Shown: positions 1-10,508, counted from the first letter of the stretch. The stretch: 64,000 nt of DNA from Artocarpus heterophyllus (GCA_025403435.1 CM046327.1:10470218-10534217); one strand, 5' to 3'. Numbers and translations: made by a program. The notes: generated by a model not told the origin, from the sequence alone.

Positions 1-939
1 TAGTATGGGATGGATTCAAATTGGGATGTTCTGGAGGACTCATGTACTAGTTATACCCTTAAATAAAAAAAAAAAAAAAAAAAAAAAACTAGTTGTACAC
101 TTTCATCATACATTTATTTTTAAAAGAATGGACAAGGAGATATTGTAATGAATAACATTTTAATGAGTGCACGTTCTAAAGAATTTGAAGTAAATAGTGT
201 ATTTGTTTATGTAAATAGTTTATTTACTCTATGTGAGTAACTTATTTACTCTTAGTAAGTAAATTATTTACTAAAGGGACTTTAAGCTTTAATATTTTAC
301 AATGGTTTGTGTGGGGGTAAAGAAATTGGTTGATGCAGTGGTGGTGCATTCATAAACTTAATCGATGATGAAGCCTATGAGTTGTTGGTAGACTTGGCTT
401 ATCCTTTTATAGTCAAGGACGAGCCTGTACAAAGGGAGGAGCACTTGGGGATATCTCAAGACAACACTCTTGAGTGAGAAAGGGACTCAAGACTTGGTAA
501 TTGAAGAAGAAATCCAAGAAGTCTTTAGAGTCCAAACCATTTGACAATGATATTTCCAAGTAAGTGAACTTATTAAATAATTTATATTTTAATTAAAGCA
601 CTAGTTATTAAGGTGCAAGTCGGTTTTTCAAAGCTGGTAAACTTGTTTAATTGAAATTAGAATTAATAGCTCAAAAAGTCCTTATTCTTTTCTTTTTGAT
701 TCAAGGATTGAAAAAAATTTTTGAACATCTTTTTTTATTAGTGAAAATTATCAAACTATCCTTCAAAATAATATGTTTAATTCATTATCTATAATCCTCA
801 AAATAATTGATAAAAAAACTTAAAAATCTCTTTTAAAAAAAAAAAGGATAATATTAAGCGTTCTACTGAACCCTTTCTAAAAAGGCAGAAGAGATTAAGA
901 AGAGAGGAAAATTTTATTAAAAAAAGAGAGAGAGAACGA
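1..939. other. Intergenic, no recognised gene
   Basis: AT-rich sequence with a poly-A run at 67-87. An open stretch on the plus strand at 334-477 reads like protein (it includes DDEAYELLVDLAYP) but has no start codon and stops at 475-477. I do not recognise it; it may be a gene fragment. No other coding signal is seen. Confidence 0.4.
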
Positions 940-1830
940 AAGATGGGATGCTTGCCAGCGTCGGAAGAGGAAGAGGTCTCACCGACACGACGCCGTCTAA
1001 GAGACAGAAGGAGGAGTGCACCCACGTGAACCTAGGACCATCGCCATATGGGCAAGAGAGACTGGGCGAGATTTGGGCAAAGTCCATCATCGAACCGGAG
1101 CTTCTGTCGCCACGCGAACCTGGGACGTCACGAAGTCCACCGCGAACTTCTTGTATTCTTCTACTCTGCAATTACAAATCTACTCTCGAATTTAATATTA
1201 TGTTTACTACTTGAAGATCTTGTTCCAACCCAAAAAAGAAACCGAAAAGAAATGTCATACAGATTCCATACGTCAAGGTGAGAAAAGATCAATTTTATAT
1301 TTGTAATCCAAATGGTTTACCAGGTGAGGCGTACAATATGTAAAATTAAATTAAAGGGCATTTTAGTAAATATAATTTTAAAAACTAAAGCTTTTTTTTT
1401 AAGTAGTTTGCTTTGGCCCACAATATCTAATCAAAGAAAAAGTCTCTTCGGTTCAAACGGGTTATAGCCTGGGCTTTTCACCTGTTCTATTATTGTGGGA
1501 CCCACATAGTAAGACTTGGGTTTATGAGAGGCCCAAGATGTGACCCGTTTCCGCCGTATGGTGCTGCTCCTAGTCAAAAACCGTTATATATATAACCTGT
1601 GTGTCCACAGGAGCATCAACAAATCAAAAGAACACAAAAATACAAAACGCACAAAAATACAAAAAATTCCCCACAGACATTCTCTCTCTTCCTCTCCACC
1701 GTCATCCAGGTCGGTTACAGACTTTGCCCAGGTTTCTCCCAATCTCTCTTGCCTACATCACACAGGCTTGTAAGGATCGGCAATGGATTCATGGGATCCA
1801 TGAGCATCTTTAATGGAATAGGAAATTGAT
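940..1830. other. Gene-like fragments in inverted orientation
   Basis: Two GC-richer patches lie in AT-rich DNA. The minus strand at about 1047-1090 and the plus strand at about 1722-1763 share a segment starting GACTTTGCCCA, with roughly 32 of 41 bases identical, so this is an inverted partial duplication. A TATA-like run sits near 1587-1594. Short open frames exist on both strands but none resembles a known protein. This could be relics of a gene or the ends of an old foldback element. Confidence 0.3.
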
Positions 1831-2180
1831 ATGTTAATAAAAATTTTAACATTTAAGTGTATTTTTTAATATATGTTATTTTTAATATTAAATTTGTTAT
1901 ATGTTAAATTTTATACAATAAATTTAACATTTGATTTTTATTAATTTATAGATTGGTTTTTGTTCCTTAATAACTACAATATTCTTCATTTTTAATTTTC
2001 CACCGGGGAGACAGTTTTAAAAGACTATTGAATCCTTTTCTACTGGGCATTATGAAATGAGCTCATAGTTCATAAAATAAACTTGGATATAAAAAAATTC
2101 AAATCAATTTTTCACTCAAAATAAATCTTTACTCTCGATTTAATAAAACTTTTGATCTCGGTACTTAATTCCAAAACATG
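1831..2180. other. AT-rich spacer
   Basis: Low-complexity AT-rich DNA; I see no coding or structural signal. Confidence 0.5.
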
Positions 2181-2720
2181 TCCAAACCCTAAAAAATTGA
2201 GGAACTCTTCTTCTTCCCCATAGCCATAGCCGCCGCCGAATTAGTTTGCTCGTCTTCCACTCGCTTTCTCAGACACGACCATATCGTGAAACCCCTGGAC
2301 TCCGACGGCTACTATGACCAGTCTTTCAACTTTGCTATCTTCAGAATCGCGGCAATCGCCGGAGCAGACGTCGGAGAAGGAGAAGAAGTAGGAGGAGAAC
2401 TGTACTACTCTATGCTTGGTTCAAATATCAAAATGTTGACAAGGCTTGACAGAGTCTGGAGGAATTATAAGCACACTTTCTCCAAAAGTACCATTTAACA
2501 CCGACGTGGATGTCATCAACAATCAACTAGTCTATAGTTCTTCAGTGCTCCTACATGCTTGACATAGTCTGGAGGGAATCATATCGAGCACGGTTGGAAA
2601 AAACCGGCGACTCTGGCATCGGACTGGTGAGGTCGTTGAACAAGAGGTTGACGATGGCGTCCACCAGAATTTTCTCTCCAAACTCCGGTGGTCGTGATGG
2701 AGAAGGTAGAGAAAGTTAGA
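2181..2720 (+). other. GC-richer gene-like fragment, unrecognised
   Basis: This patch has exon-like composition, with a CT-rich leader around 2205-2275 and codon-like GC content to about 2700. The open frame at 2286-2498 starts with GTG and ends without a recognisable domain. It may be an exon relic or a captured fragment. I cannot assign a function. Confidence 0.25.
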
Positions 2721-3536
2721 TCTTTTTTTTTTTTTTAAAATAAACTTTTAATTAGGTAGTGAATTATATGTGGGAGGGTTTAATTTTGATTTAGTATACC
2801 CTCATTTGTTATCATTGATCCAAAACTAATATTTAATCTCCACCTTTAGATCACCGTCTACCATAGATAGAGAATTCTTTTATTCTCTACCGTAAATTTA
2901 TTTTAAATCTTAAATTTTAATTATTTTAATATTAAAAAATTATCTTTACAAGCTTCAACGTTTAATAATTATGACAAAAGATAAACATTATATTCTAAAT
3001 AACATTTTGTATTAAAATATAAAATAAAATAATATATTAAATATATTATTTTTATATTTTTTTAATAATAAATATAAAATTAATATTGACATTTATATCG
3101 TAAATAAGACAAGTATTTTGTGTCATGTCCTGTGCCCTTACTGCAGAAAAAGGAAGAAACGAGGCCCCTTCTTGTTGAACGTCTCTTTCAACATTTGACA
3201 AATTCCCTGTTTCGTCCCTCCCTCGCACCATGCAAAATACAACTGTGGGGGTGTCGGTGGATTACTTATGAATGGCCTATGTCTTTAATTGTACCGTATA
3301 TTCGGAAAACCATTTGGTAGTGTTTGGTATTGCTACTAAACAACTTTTAAAAACAAATAGTTCGTTGGTTTTGTTTTGTTTTTGTTTGTTTTACTATTAG
3401 TGCTTTCTGATTGTGCCACAGACTAATATTCTTATAACAAGTTTATGATTGAACCATAAAGTATGTATCCTAAGACTTCAAAATATTTCATGACAAATTT
3501 TTGTATTTCCAAGTTTCAGCACTTTCTCAAATTTAA
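2721..3536. other. AT-rich intergenic
   Basis: No gene or repeat recognised; very AT-rich at 2880-3110. Confidence 0.4.
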
Positions 3537-3655
3537 GGGCCGTTTGTTTCGATACTCGAATTACAGTTCGAATCATTTTGCTACAGTATTTTCTCTCACA
3601 AAAATTTAAATCTTCATTCAAATACTCTATTCAAATACTCGAACCAAACGTGCCC
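3537..3655. mobile_element. MITE, family A copy 1
   Basis: About 119 bp with inverted ends: GGGCCGTTTG on the left and CCAAACGTGCCC on the right, extended by the near-palindromic TACTCGAA / ATACTCGAA. The interior (GAATCATTTTGCTACAGTAT) recurs inverted at 10711-10829 and directly at 39856-39949. TAA lies to the left, but the right flank is not TAA, so this copy's target duplication is unclear. The short size, inverted ends and several copies point to a non-autonomous DNA transposon. Confidence 0.65.
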
Positions 3656-4442
3656 TCGTTGAGGTGTTCCAGGTCCTATATTTCATTATTGGGTTTTTAT
3701 ATCCTTTAATTTGCGTAAGATAAGAACTATAAGAAATTTCTTGGTCCAATTTTTTTTTTTTTTCAATCCCTTCGGGCATAAAGAAAAAAGAGTTGAGTTT
3801 TTTTTTTTTTTTTTTTTTTTTCATGCAGCCAATTTCTTTCCAAATTAAACGAACTAATAAAAAAACAAAGACGTTTTCTATGCATCTCTTTCCTAAAATT
3901 CTTTTATTTTATTTTCTTAAAATGATTCAATGAAAAGAGAATTAAACTTGTGGATTGTCGGCAGGTGTAGATATTCAATTATTCACAAATAAAACTAGAA
4001 ATTCTTCAAGTCTTCCGTGCTAGCTGCATCAACACTTAAAAATTGGAGCTTGCTGATTGGATCACGTTTTATTATTCCATGACAACAAAAACAACAAATG
4101 CGTGGTCCTTACAATCTCTTATGGCTCTTCTCAGGTACTTTCGCACCAAATTTAAGTGTCCGGGCAATTATCAACACGTCATTGAATGTTTTCTTACAAA
4201 GATGTTCAACAACTATTGCCAATAATAATAACAACAACAACAATAATAATAAGATCCTAATGTCGAAGGGCTGTTGCAATTTGACTAAAGAGGTGCTTGA
4301 AACTTCACTTTCTAACCTATTAGTTACAACTGTAAGCAGTATAAAGCTCTTTCGAATTTTAATAAAAAATAAAAAATTACTACAATGTAAAACTCTTATA
4401 TATTACAGTTTTTAAATTTTGTTAAATTTAAAATGCCAACGG
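3656..4442. other. Intergenic with homopolymers
   Basis: Poly-T tracts at about 3752-3764 and 3800-3820, and AAT/AAC repeats near 4220-4252. A stretch at 4330-4415 resembles the TATAAAGCTCTT core of MITE family B but lacks clear ends. No gene seen. Confidence 0.4.
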
Positions 4443-4447
4443 AAGCT

Positions 4448-5087
4448 TGTTGAAATATGGAGCCAAATCAACCTAGCAAAGGAGAAAGAAAGAAAAAAAA
4501 GAGGGCAGAGACACAACGCCGCGGCGCCCGAACCAGCGCTGCGGCACCCAAAACAAGGGCCGCGGTGCTCGTCCGAGAACAAACCAGCGCCGCGGCGCCC
4601 AAAATGAGGGCCGCGGCGACCGGAGTCTGGTTTATTGCGAAACTTTGAGTTAGAGTCGAACTTAAACGCCCCAAAAAGGGGAAACCACTAGGGTTTCCCA
4701 TTAGTTGCTATTTTTCTCTTCCTTTGGTTATAAATAGACACAAGGTGGCTAGGGTTGGGTGTGTGTGAAAATTGTGAGTGGCATAATTTTGTGAGAGGCA
4801 AAATTCTTGAGAGCTCCATCCTTGAGAGAGAAAAAATTCCCATTGGGTGTTAGATAGAAGAGAGTTTTGGTAAGCACAATTTGTGAGTGTGTGAGAAACT
4901 GCTCTTGTAATCTGTAATCTCCTTCATCATAGTGGAATCTGCAAGCGGCAGAAACAGGACGTAGTCTCAAATTTGGACGAACTTGTATAAAAATTTGGTG
5001 TCTCTTTTTCTTCTTTTCTCCTATTTATTTTCTACAATTGTTTGTTCTTGCGATCCTTGGAATTAAGAGTCGCCTAATTCCCTAACA
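4448..5087 (+). repeat. 5' LTR of Copia element
   Basis: 640 bp, TG...CA. It is about 49 bp longer than the 3' LTR, because of extra units of a CGCCGCGGCGCCC-type GC-rich repeat at about 4520-4620. A TATA box is at 4729-4737. Confidence 0.95.
4729..4737 (+). promoter_or_regulatory. TATA box in Copia 5' LTR
   Basis: TATAAATAG, present at the matching position of the 3' LTR (8045-8053). It is the likely core promoter of the retrotransposon RNA. Confidence 0.7.
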
Positions 5088-5089
5088 AC

Positions 5090-5101
5090 TGGTATCAGAG
5101 T
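5090..5101 (+). other. Copia primer-binding site
   Basis: TGGTATCAGAGT lies 2 bases after the 5' LTR and is complementary to the 3' end of initiator methionine tRNA, the usual plant Copia primer. The last base differs from the common TGGTATCAGAGC. Confidence 0.85.
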
Positions 5102-5121
5102 GGAGGTTTTGATCAAGAACG

Positions 5122-7287
5122 ATGACTGGAGAAGAAAGTATGGCAGCCGATATCACCAAATTTGATAGTTCAGATTTTTCCTATTGGAGGATGCAAGTAG
5201 AAGACTACCTCTATAGCAGGAAACTGCACTTGCCATTGGGTAATAAGCCCGAAGGCATGAAGGATGAGGAGTGGAATCTCCTTGATAGACAGGTGCTCGG
5301 TGTGATCCGTTTGACCTTGTCAAAGAACGTTGCTCACAACGTTGCGAATGAGACTACTACAGCAGGGATGATGAAGGCTCTGTCAGAGATGTATGAGAAG
5401 CCCTCAGCCAATAACAATGTACATCTCATGAAGAAGCTTTTTAATTTAAAGATGCCTGAAGGTGCCTCGGTGGTAGAGCACCTGAACAGTTTCAACACCG
5501 TCCTAAACCAATTGGTCTCGGTAGAGATTAAATTCGATGATGAGATCAATGCTCTAATCCTCTTGGCCTCGTTACCGAATAGCTGGGAACCCATGAGGGT
5601 GGCCATTACAAATTCGCTTGGGAATGCCAAACTGAAGTTTGTTGATGTCAGAAACTCCATTCTGGCGGAAGAAGTTCGCAGGAAGGACTCAGGAGAAGCC
5701 TTTTCGTCGAACTCGGCCCTTAATGTTGATAATAGGGGCAGGAAACTTGACAGGCAATCCAATAGGGATAATGGCAGGAGAGGCAAGTCGAGGAATGGGA
5801 GAAACAAGTCAAGGAACGGTAGGACTCTAGAGTGTTGGAATTGTGGGAAGACAGGCCACTTGAAAAAGAACTGCAGGGCTCCAAGGAAGAATGAAGACAA
5901 GTCTAATGACGCAGCTAACGCCGCCACTGAAGAGCAACAGGATGCCTTAATCTTGTCTGTCGATAGTTCTTTTGATTCGTGGGTGATAGATTCAGGAGCA
6001 TCATTCCACACCACTGCACACCGTCATGTCTTGGAGAATTACGTTGCTGGAAATCATGGTAAGGTTTATCTTGCTGATGGAGAACCTTTAGATATTGTTG
6101 GCATTGGAGATGTCAGTTTCAAAATGCCTAATGGGTCTGTGTGGAAGATTCATAAGGTGAGACATGTTCCTAAACTAATACGCAACTTGATTTCGGTGGG
6201 GCAACTGGATGATGAAGGACATAAAGTGACCTTCAATTGTGGAGGTTGGAAAGTCACTAAAGGAGCGATGGTTATTGCTCGGGGATGCAAGGCTAGAACT
6301 CTCTACATGAACTCTAGTTGTAGAGATACCATAGCAATTGCTGATTCTGCTGCCAATACCGAGCTATGGCATTATAGGCTCGGTCACATGAGTGAGAAGG
6401 GTATGAAGGTGCTTCACTGCAAAGGAAAACTGTCGGGTTTGAAAACTGTTGATCACAGTTTGTGTGAAGCTTGCATCTTTGGTAAACAGAAGAGAGTCAG
6501 TTTCTCAAAGATGGGTAGAGAGCCTAAGTCCAGGAAATTGGAGCTTGTTCACACTGATGTGTGGGGGCCTGCGCTGGTGACTTCCTTTGGTGGCGCAAAC
6601 TACTATGTGACGTTCATTGATGACTCAAGCAGGAAGGTATGGGTTTACTTTCTGAAAAACAAATCTGATGTGTTCGATGCTTTCAAGAGATGGAAAGCCA
6701 TGGTGGAGAACGAGACAGATTTGAAGGTGAAGTGCTTGCAGTACGACAATGGGGGAGAGTATTTAGATGAAGATTTCAGGCGGTACTGTGCTGAGAATGG
6801 GATAAAGATGAGGAAGACCATTCCAGGGAAACCACAACAGAATGGGGTAGCTGAGAGGATGAACAAGACTTTAAATGAGCGCGCTAGAAGCATGAGGTTT
6901 CATGCAGGGCTGCCAAAGATGTTTTGGGCTGTGGCGATTAATACAGCCGCTCATCTGATTAACAGAAGTCCATCCACACCGCTGAAGTTCAAGCTACCGG
7001 AAGAAGTCTGGAGCCATAAACAGGTGGATCTCTCTTACTTGAGAGTGTTTGGGTGTGTTTCCTATGCACACATTGATTATGCTGCTAGAAGTAAACTTGA
7101 TGCCAAGTCAAAGAAGTGTTTTCTGGTTGGCTATGGCGGACTTGAGTTTGGTTATCGTCTCTGGGATGACCAAAGTCGGAAGATTATCAGGAGCAAGGAT
7201 GTATCTTTAACGAATGTGTTCTGTACAAGGACAGAGACAGCATGGACTCCAGGAGTTCAGTTTCTGAAGATAAGAAGCCTGAGGTGA
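5122..7287 (+). CDS. Copia Gag-protease-integrase polyprotein
   Basis: An open frame of 721 codons starting at the first ATG after the primer-binding site. The N-terminus is a Copia gag (about residues 1-230). A CCHC zinc knuckle begins with Cys about 238 (CWNCGKTGHLKKNC), and an aspartic protease active site DSGA is near residue 290. The integrase follows, with an HHCC finger (LWHYRLGH ... CEAC, about 415-455) and a D-D-E core: D in HTDVWGP about 478, D in YDNGGEY about 541, E in GVAERMN about 577. A 1-base loss around 7199-7203 shifts the frame, so the last about 25 residues are out of frame. The natural reading continues in the frame of 7242-7424. RT and RNase H are absent. Without RT the protein cannot complete copying by itself, but gag, protease and integrase motifs look intact. 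Confidence 0.9.
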   Translation: MTGEESMAADITKFDSSDFSYWRMQVEDYLYSRKLHLPLGNKPEGMKDEEWNLLDRQVLGVIRLTLSKNVAHNVANETTTAGMMKALSEMYEKPSANNNVHLMKKLFNLKMPEGASVVEHLNSFNTVLNQLVSVEIKFDDEINALILLASLPNSWEPMRVAITNSLGNAKLKFVDVRNSILAEEVRRKDSGEAFSSNSALNVDNRGRKLDRQSNRDNGRRGKSRNGRNKSRNGRTLECWNCGKTGHLKKNCRAPRKNEDKSNDAANAATEEQQDALILSVDSSFDSWVIDSGASFHTTAHRHVLENYVAGNHGKVYLADGEPLDIVGIGDVSFKMPNGSVWKIHKVRHVPKLIRNLISVGQLDDEGHKVTFNCGGWKVTKGAMVIARGCKARTLYMNSSCRDTIAIADSAANTELWHYRLGHMSEKGMKVLHCKGKLSGLKTVDHSLCEACIFGKQKRVSFSKMGREPKSRKLELVHTDVWGPALVTSFGGANYYVTFIDDSSRKVWVYFLKNKSDVFDAFKRWKAMVENETDLKVKCLQYDNGGEYLDEDFRRYCAENGIKMRKTIPGKPQQNGVAERMNKTLNERARSMRFHAGLPKMFWAVAINTAAHLINRSPSTPLKFKLPEEVWSHKQVDLSYLRVFGCVSYAHIDYAARSKLDAKSKKCFLVGYGGLEFGYRLWDDQSRKIIRSKDVSLTNVFCTRTETAWTPGVQFLKIRSLR

Positions 7288-7755
7288 TTCCATTGAAAGA
7301 TCTGCCTGAAATGGAGCTGCAAAATCCAGAGGTTGAAGACCAGGAAAACATAGCTCCAGAAGGAAACCAGAGGACTCCTGCCACACCAGTCAGGAGGTCT
7401 AGCAGGACAATCAGACCACCGTAGAGATACTCTCCTACTCTGTATTACATCTTGTTGACCGATAGAGGTAAGCTAGAGAGCTTTGATGAAGCCGTGGAGG
7501 CTAGAGATTCGGTCAAGTGGGAGTTCGCCATAAGGGACGAGTTGGATCGGACATGACAACTGGCAAAGTTACCACAGGGTAAAAAGTCCTTCCACAACAA
7601 GAGGGTATACCGGGTAAAAGATAAGAGTGCTGGCAGCAAAGGGTATAAGGCAAGGTGGGTGGTAAAAGGATCCAGAGATATGCTCACAAAGATGGATCCG
7701 ATCGAGAAACTGAAGTTGTGTGCAACTTCAGTTGGACTTCTCCATGAGGCATGAG
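7202..7755 (+). pseudogene. Copia pol remnant: linker, RT start, RNase H end
   Basis: This continues the polyprotein after the frameshift near 7200. It reads the linker between integrase and RT (SSRTIRPP, stop TAG at 7422-7424 where the family usually has Gln), then ESFDEAVEA, a TGA where Trp is expected in TWQL, and KKSFHNKRVYRVK to KARWVVKG. It then switches at about 7670-7680 to DMLTK...EKLKLCATSVGL, the end of RNase H. The junction marks the internal deletion of RT and RNase H. Identification rests on the conserved Copia motifs on either side. Confidence 0.8.
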
Positions 7756-7795
7756 AAGTCGTTGCCGCTGCAGTGGGAGACATGGTGATTGATTA

Positions 7796-7812
7796 GTCTC
7801 CAAGTGGGAGAT
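7796..7812 (+). other. Copia polypurine tract
   Basis: GTCTCCAAGTGGGAGAT immediately before the 3' LTR. CAAGTGGGAGA is the usual form in this Copia group and primes plus-strand synthesis. Confidence 0.8.
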
Positions 7813-8403
7813 TGTTGAAATATGGAGCCAAATCAACCTAGCAAAGGAGAAAGAAGAAAAAAAAGGAGGGCAGAGACACAGCGCCGTGGTGCCCAAAAAC
7901 AAGCGCCGCGGCGCCCAAAATGAGGGCCGCGGCGCCCGGAGTCTGGTTTGTTGCGAAACTTTGAGTTAGAGTCGAACTCAAACGCCCCAAAAAGGGGAAA
8001 CCACTGGGGTTTCCCATTAGTTGCTATTTTTCTCTTCCTTTGGTTATAAATAGACACAAGGTGGCTAGGGTTGGGTGTGTGTGAAAATTGTGAGTGGCAT
8101 AATTTTGTGAGAGGCAAAATTCTTGAGAGCTCCATCATTGAGAGAGAAAAAATTCCCATTGGGTGTTAGATAGAAGAGAGTTTTGGTAAGCATAATTTGT
8201 GAGTGTGTGAGAAACTGCTCTTGTAATCTGTAATCTCCTTCATCATAGTGGAATCTGCAAGCGACAGGAACATGACGTAGTCTCAAATTTGGATGAACCT
8301 GTATAAAAATTTGGTATCTCTTTTTCTTCTTTTCTCCTATTTATTTTCTACAATTGTTCGTTCTTGTGATCTTTGGAATTAGGAGTCGCCTAATTCCCCA
8401 ACA
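7813..8403 (+). repeat. 3' LTR of Copia element
   Basis: 591 bp and TG...CA. It is closely similar to 4448-5087 apart from fewer GC-rich repeat units at about 7878-7940. TATA box at 8045-8053. Confidence 0.95.
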
Positions 8404-8408
8404 AAGCT

Positions 8409-9047
8409 AAAACTGGTGAGAAGGGCTGCAGTTCCCACTTCCCCATTAACAAAATAATTCTCGTTTTCATATGCACAGACGCTTCTCGGTATTCTTTAAT
8501 GGGAACGACAAGAGCCTAAAATGTAATAGAAAATTCCCCTCCTCCATGTTCCCTCCACAAAAAATAAAATAATATATATATATATATATATTACAGACAT
8601 TTGCAGTTGTAATTTTAGACACATATATAGAGTTGAAATTCCTCCAACCAAATTCTGGAAAAAACATATTAAGCCGTGTTTGTCGGCAAAACATGAGATA
8701 TTAGTCAACAAACAACTATTAGTTGCAACAAAAATTTCTTTCCTGCATAGTCTTGCTTATTATTCAAAGAAACTGTTCAACCGAACACGTTTGACTAATT
8801 ATGCATATATTTCACAAACCAAACAAAATAATGATGTAAATAAATCGATCGTTAAACCCTCAATTGCATATCTTAAAAAAAAAAAAAAACAAAAGAAATT
8901 CTCCAATGGAAATTATACTGTAGTGTATGTTTTGAAACTTTACATCTGATCACAATCATTTGCTTCTCCACATGATGACTGAAAAAACAGACATTCATAC
9001 CGATGGGTATTTATTTCGCTTCCCGGTAGAAATTGCCAAAAAAAAAA
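8409..9047. other. Intergenic, 3' flank of GT47 gene
   Basis: Contains an (AT)n microsatellite at about 8571-8590 and a poly-A run at about 8876-8889. It presumably includes the 3' UTR of the GT47 gene next to 9048, but no polyadenylation site can be fixed. Confidence 0.4.
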
Positions 9048-10499
9048 CTATGTGCCAATTAGCTTGTCCCCGACGTGCTTAGCAAGTGAGGCCAGCGCAA
9101 CGTCAACGGCGTCCTCAAACCCCAAGTCCGTCGCGTTCGGGTGGGAGTACGTGATCCTCGGTATCAATTCCACCACTGTCTCTCTCATCTTCTCCACTCT
9201 CTCTCTAGGAATCTTGGCCAAAACCTCCTCAATCCTCCCACTCTCCTTACTCTTCTCGTCTATAAAAACCGAATATTCTTCTTCATCCTCCGGCAAGAAC
9301 CACTTGTACTGCGTGTAGGCCGTGTGTGGCGAGAAAAAGACCGGAATGCAGCCGGCCAGAATCGAGTCGAACGTGGACCGCCGGGTGAACGAGTCGCCCG
9401 GCGCCTGGAGGCAGAACTCGGACCGCATCATGACGCCCAGGACCTGACCCGGTTCGTGGCACTTATAATGGCTTGGACCGCATTTCAAAAGCTCGCACCG
9501 GTTCGAACCGGCGCACTGCTTTATGAGCTGGTCTCTTATGGCGGCCTTCTCCAGTCCCTTTCTGGGCCCGCCAATGAAGGAGAATAGATTGGGCCGTGAG
9601 GCCCGTTTAACCTCGTTCTGCCAAGTGGACATTTCTTGCCAAGTGGAGGGGTGGAAGTACGAAGAGTAAGGGATCCCGTGCTGGTTAGCGCCATTCCACG
9701 GGTTTCTCTCGACTGTCATCACCGACATGTTCCTCACCGCCGGTAACTTTAGCAAACAGTTAGCACCGAAATCTGGACCGTCGTCGGAGCGCATGAAATC
9801 CCATGCGGTCCTTCCGAGGGCGATGAAGTGGTCCCTACCTTGATTCCTCCCCCACCACGGCTGGCTTTGGAGAAAGTCAGCCAATTGGATGGCGAGGGCG
9901 TCGCGGGCCGTGAGATTGGACTCGCGGAACTTGCTGGATGCGTGAAGGCCGCCGTAGAAGGGGACGTAGAAGACGGAGGCTCGTCGGGGGTCCCGCGTGC
10001 GGCAGGGGTGATTCTCCACGCGCGCGTGAAATATCATCTCGGCGATGAACTGGTGTGTGGCGAACCAGCTGCCGGGCCTTGCATTCTGGGCCGGAGTGCC
10101 CGTTAAGGAGATGGGCTGGCCCAGCCCGCGGTTAGCGACGTGAGGACACATGTTGGTGTAGATGTTGAGGCTGCGGCAGTCTTCGAGAAGACCCACGTTG
10201 AACTCGGCCGGCATGTCGTACACGTAGACCGAGAAATTGGCAATTTTACATGAAAGTCTCGTATTCTCAACGTTGTTGTTGTTGACGCTTCGGTTTGGTG
10301 GGAACAAAAAGAGGAGTACGAGAAACCAAGCAGAGAGGAAGAGGAAGACGTAGATTGCGTATCTGAGGTGGGGATTCGGTAGAGAATTTGGCTGTTCTAA
10401 TTTGTTGGCTGTGCTTTTGTTGTTGCTGTTGTTGTGGTGGTGGTTGTGTTTTGATTTTTCCGTCCATGGAGACGGGGAGTTTTGCTTTCTGAAAAACAT
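9048..10499 (-). CDS. GT47 xyloglucan galactosyltransferase-like (MUR3/XLT2 group)
   Basis: An intronless 483-residue type II Golgi membrane protein of the exostosin-like GT47 family, subgroup A. It has an Asn/His-rich cytosolic tail (1-46), one transmembrane anchor (about 47-66, YVFLFLSAWFLVLLFLF) and a lumenal catalytic domain. Family motifs include VYVYDMPAEFN (91-101), CPHVANRGLGQP (118-129), SWFATHQFIAEMIFHAR (144-160), the HFIALGRTAWDF block (224-235), SFIGGPRKG (307-315) and FCLQAPGDSFTRRSTFDS (362-379) with GCIPVFF (383-389). Several N-glycosylation sequons are present. By family knowledge it would transfer galactose from UDP-Gal to xyloglucan side chains in the Golgi. XLT2 is my best guess over MUR3, from length and the PHTAYTQYKW motif, but acceptor position cannot be read from sequence. 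The ATG is the first in frame, after a GAA-rich leader. Nothing looks broken. Confidence 0.9.
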   Translation of the reverse strand: MFFRKQNSPSPWTEKSKHNHHHNNSNNKSTANKLEQPNSLPNPHLRYAIYVFLFLSAWFLVLLFLFPPNRSVNNNNVENTRLSCKIANFSVYVYDMPAEFNVGLLEDCRSLNIYTNMCPHVANRGLGQPISLTGTPAQNARPGSWFATHQFIAEMIFHARVENHPCRTRDPRRASVFYVPFYGGLHASSKFRESNLTARDALAIQLADFLQSQPWWGRNQGRDHFIALGRTAWDFMRSDDGPDFGANCLLKLPAVRNMSVMTVERNPWNGANQHGIPYSSYFHPSTWQEMSTWQNEVKRASRPNLFSFIGGPRKGLEKAAIRDQLIKQCAGSNRCELLKCGPSHYKCHEPGQVLGVMMRSEFCLQAPGDSFTRRSTFDSILAGCIPVFFSPHTAYTQYKWFLPEDEEEYSVFIDEKSKESGRIEEVLAKIPRERVEKMRETVVELIPRITYSHPNATDLGFEDAVDVALASLAKHVGDKLIGT

Positions 10500-10508
10500 G
10501 GAAACAAT

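Larger units (their letters stand above)
4448..8403 (+). mobile_element. Copia LTR retrotransposon lacking RT and RNase H
   Basis: A 3,956-bp element flanked by the 5-bp target duplication AAGCT (4443-4447 and 8404-8408). LTRs are 4448-5087 and 7813-8403, both TGTTGAAATA...CA. An initiator-Met primer-binding site follows the 5' LTR and a purine tract precedes the 3' LTR. Domain order gag-protease-integrase is that of Ty1/Copia (Tnt1/Hopscotch-like). After the integrase the frame runs into the start of RT (motif KARWVVKG) and then jumps directly to the RNase H C-terminus (DMLTK), so about 1.4 kb of pol expected in this family is missing. The LTRs differ by only a few percent outside a GC-rich repeat, so the insertion is fairly young. 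It could move only with enzymes supplied by another element. Confidence 0.95.

Noticed and set aside
4098..4415. 105-codon open frame with Asn run
   Set aside because: Composed of an AAT/AAC microsatellite and MITE-like sequence; no domain.
4468..4701. Ala/Val-rich minus-strand open frame
   Set aside because: Falls entirely in the GC-rich repeat of the Copia LTR; low-complexity artefact.
5334..6014. Long minus-strand open frame (226 codons)
   Set aside because: Antisense to the well-identified Copia gag-protease frame; no family resemblance.
9052..10106. Several plus-strand open frames
   Set aside because: Antisense shadows of the GT47 gene, whose minus frame carries all family motifs.
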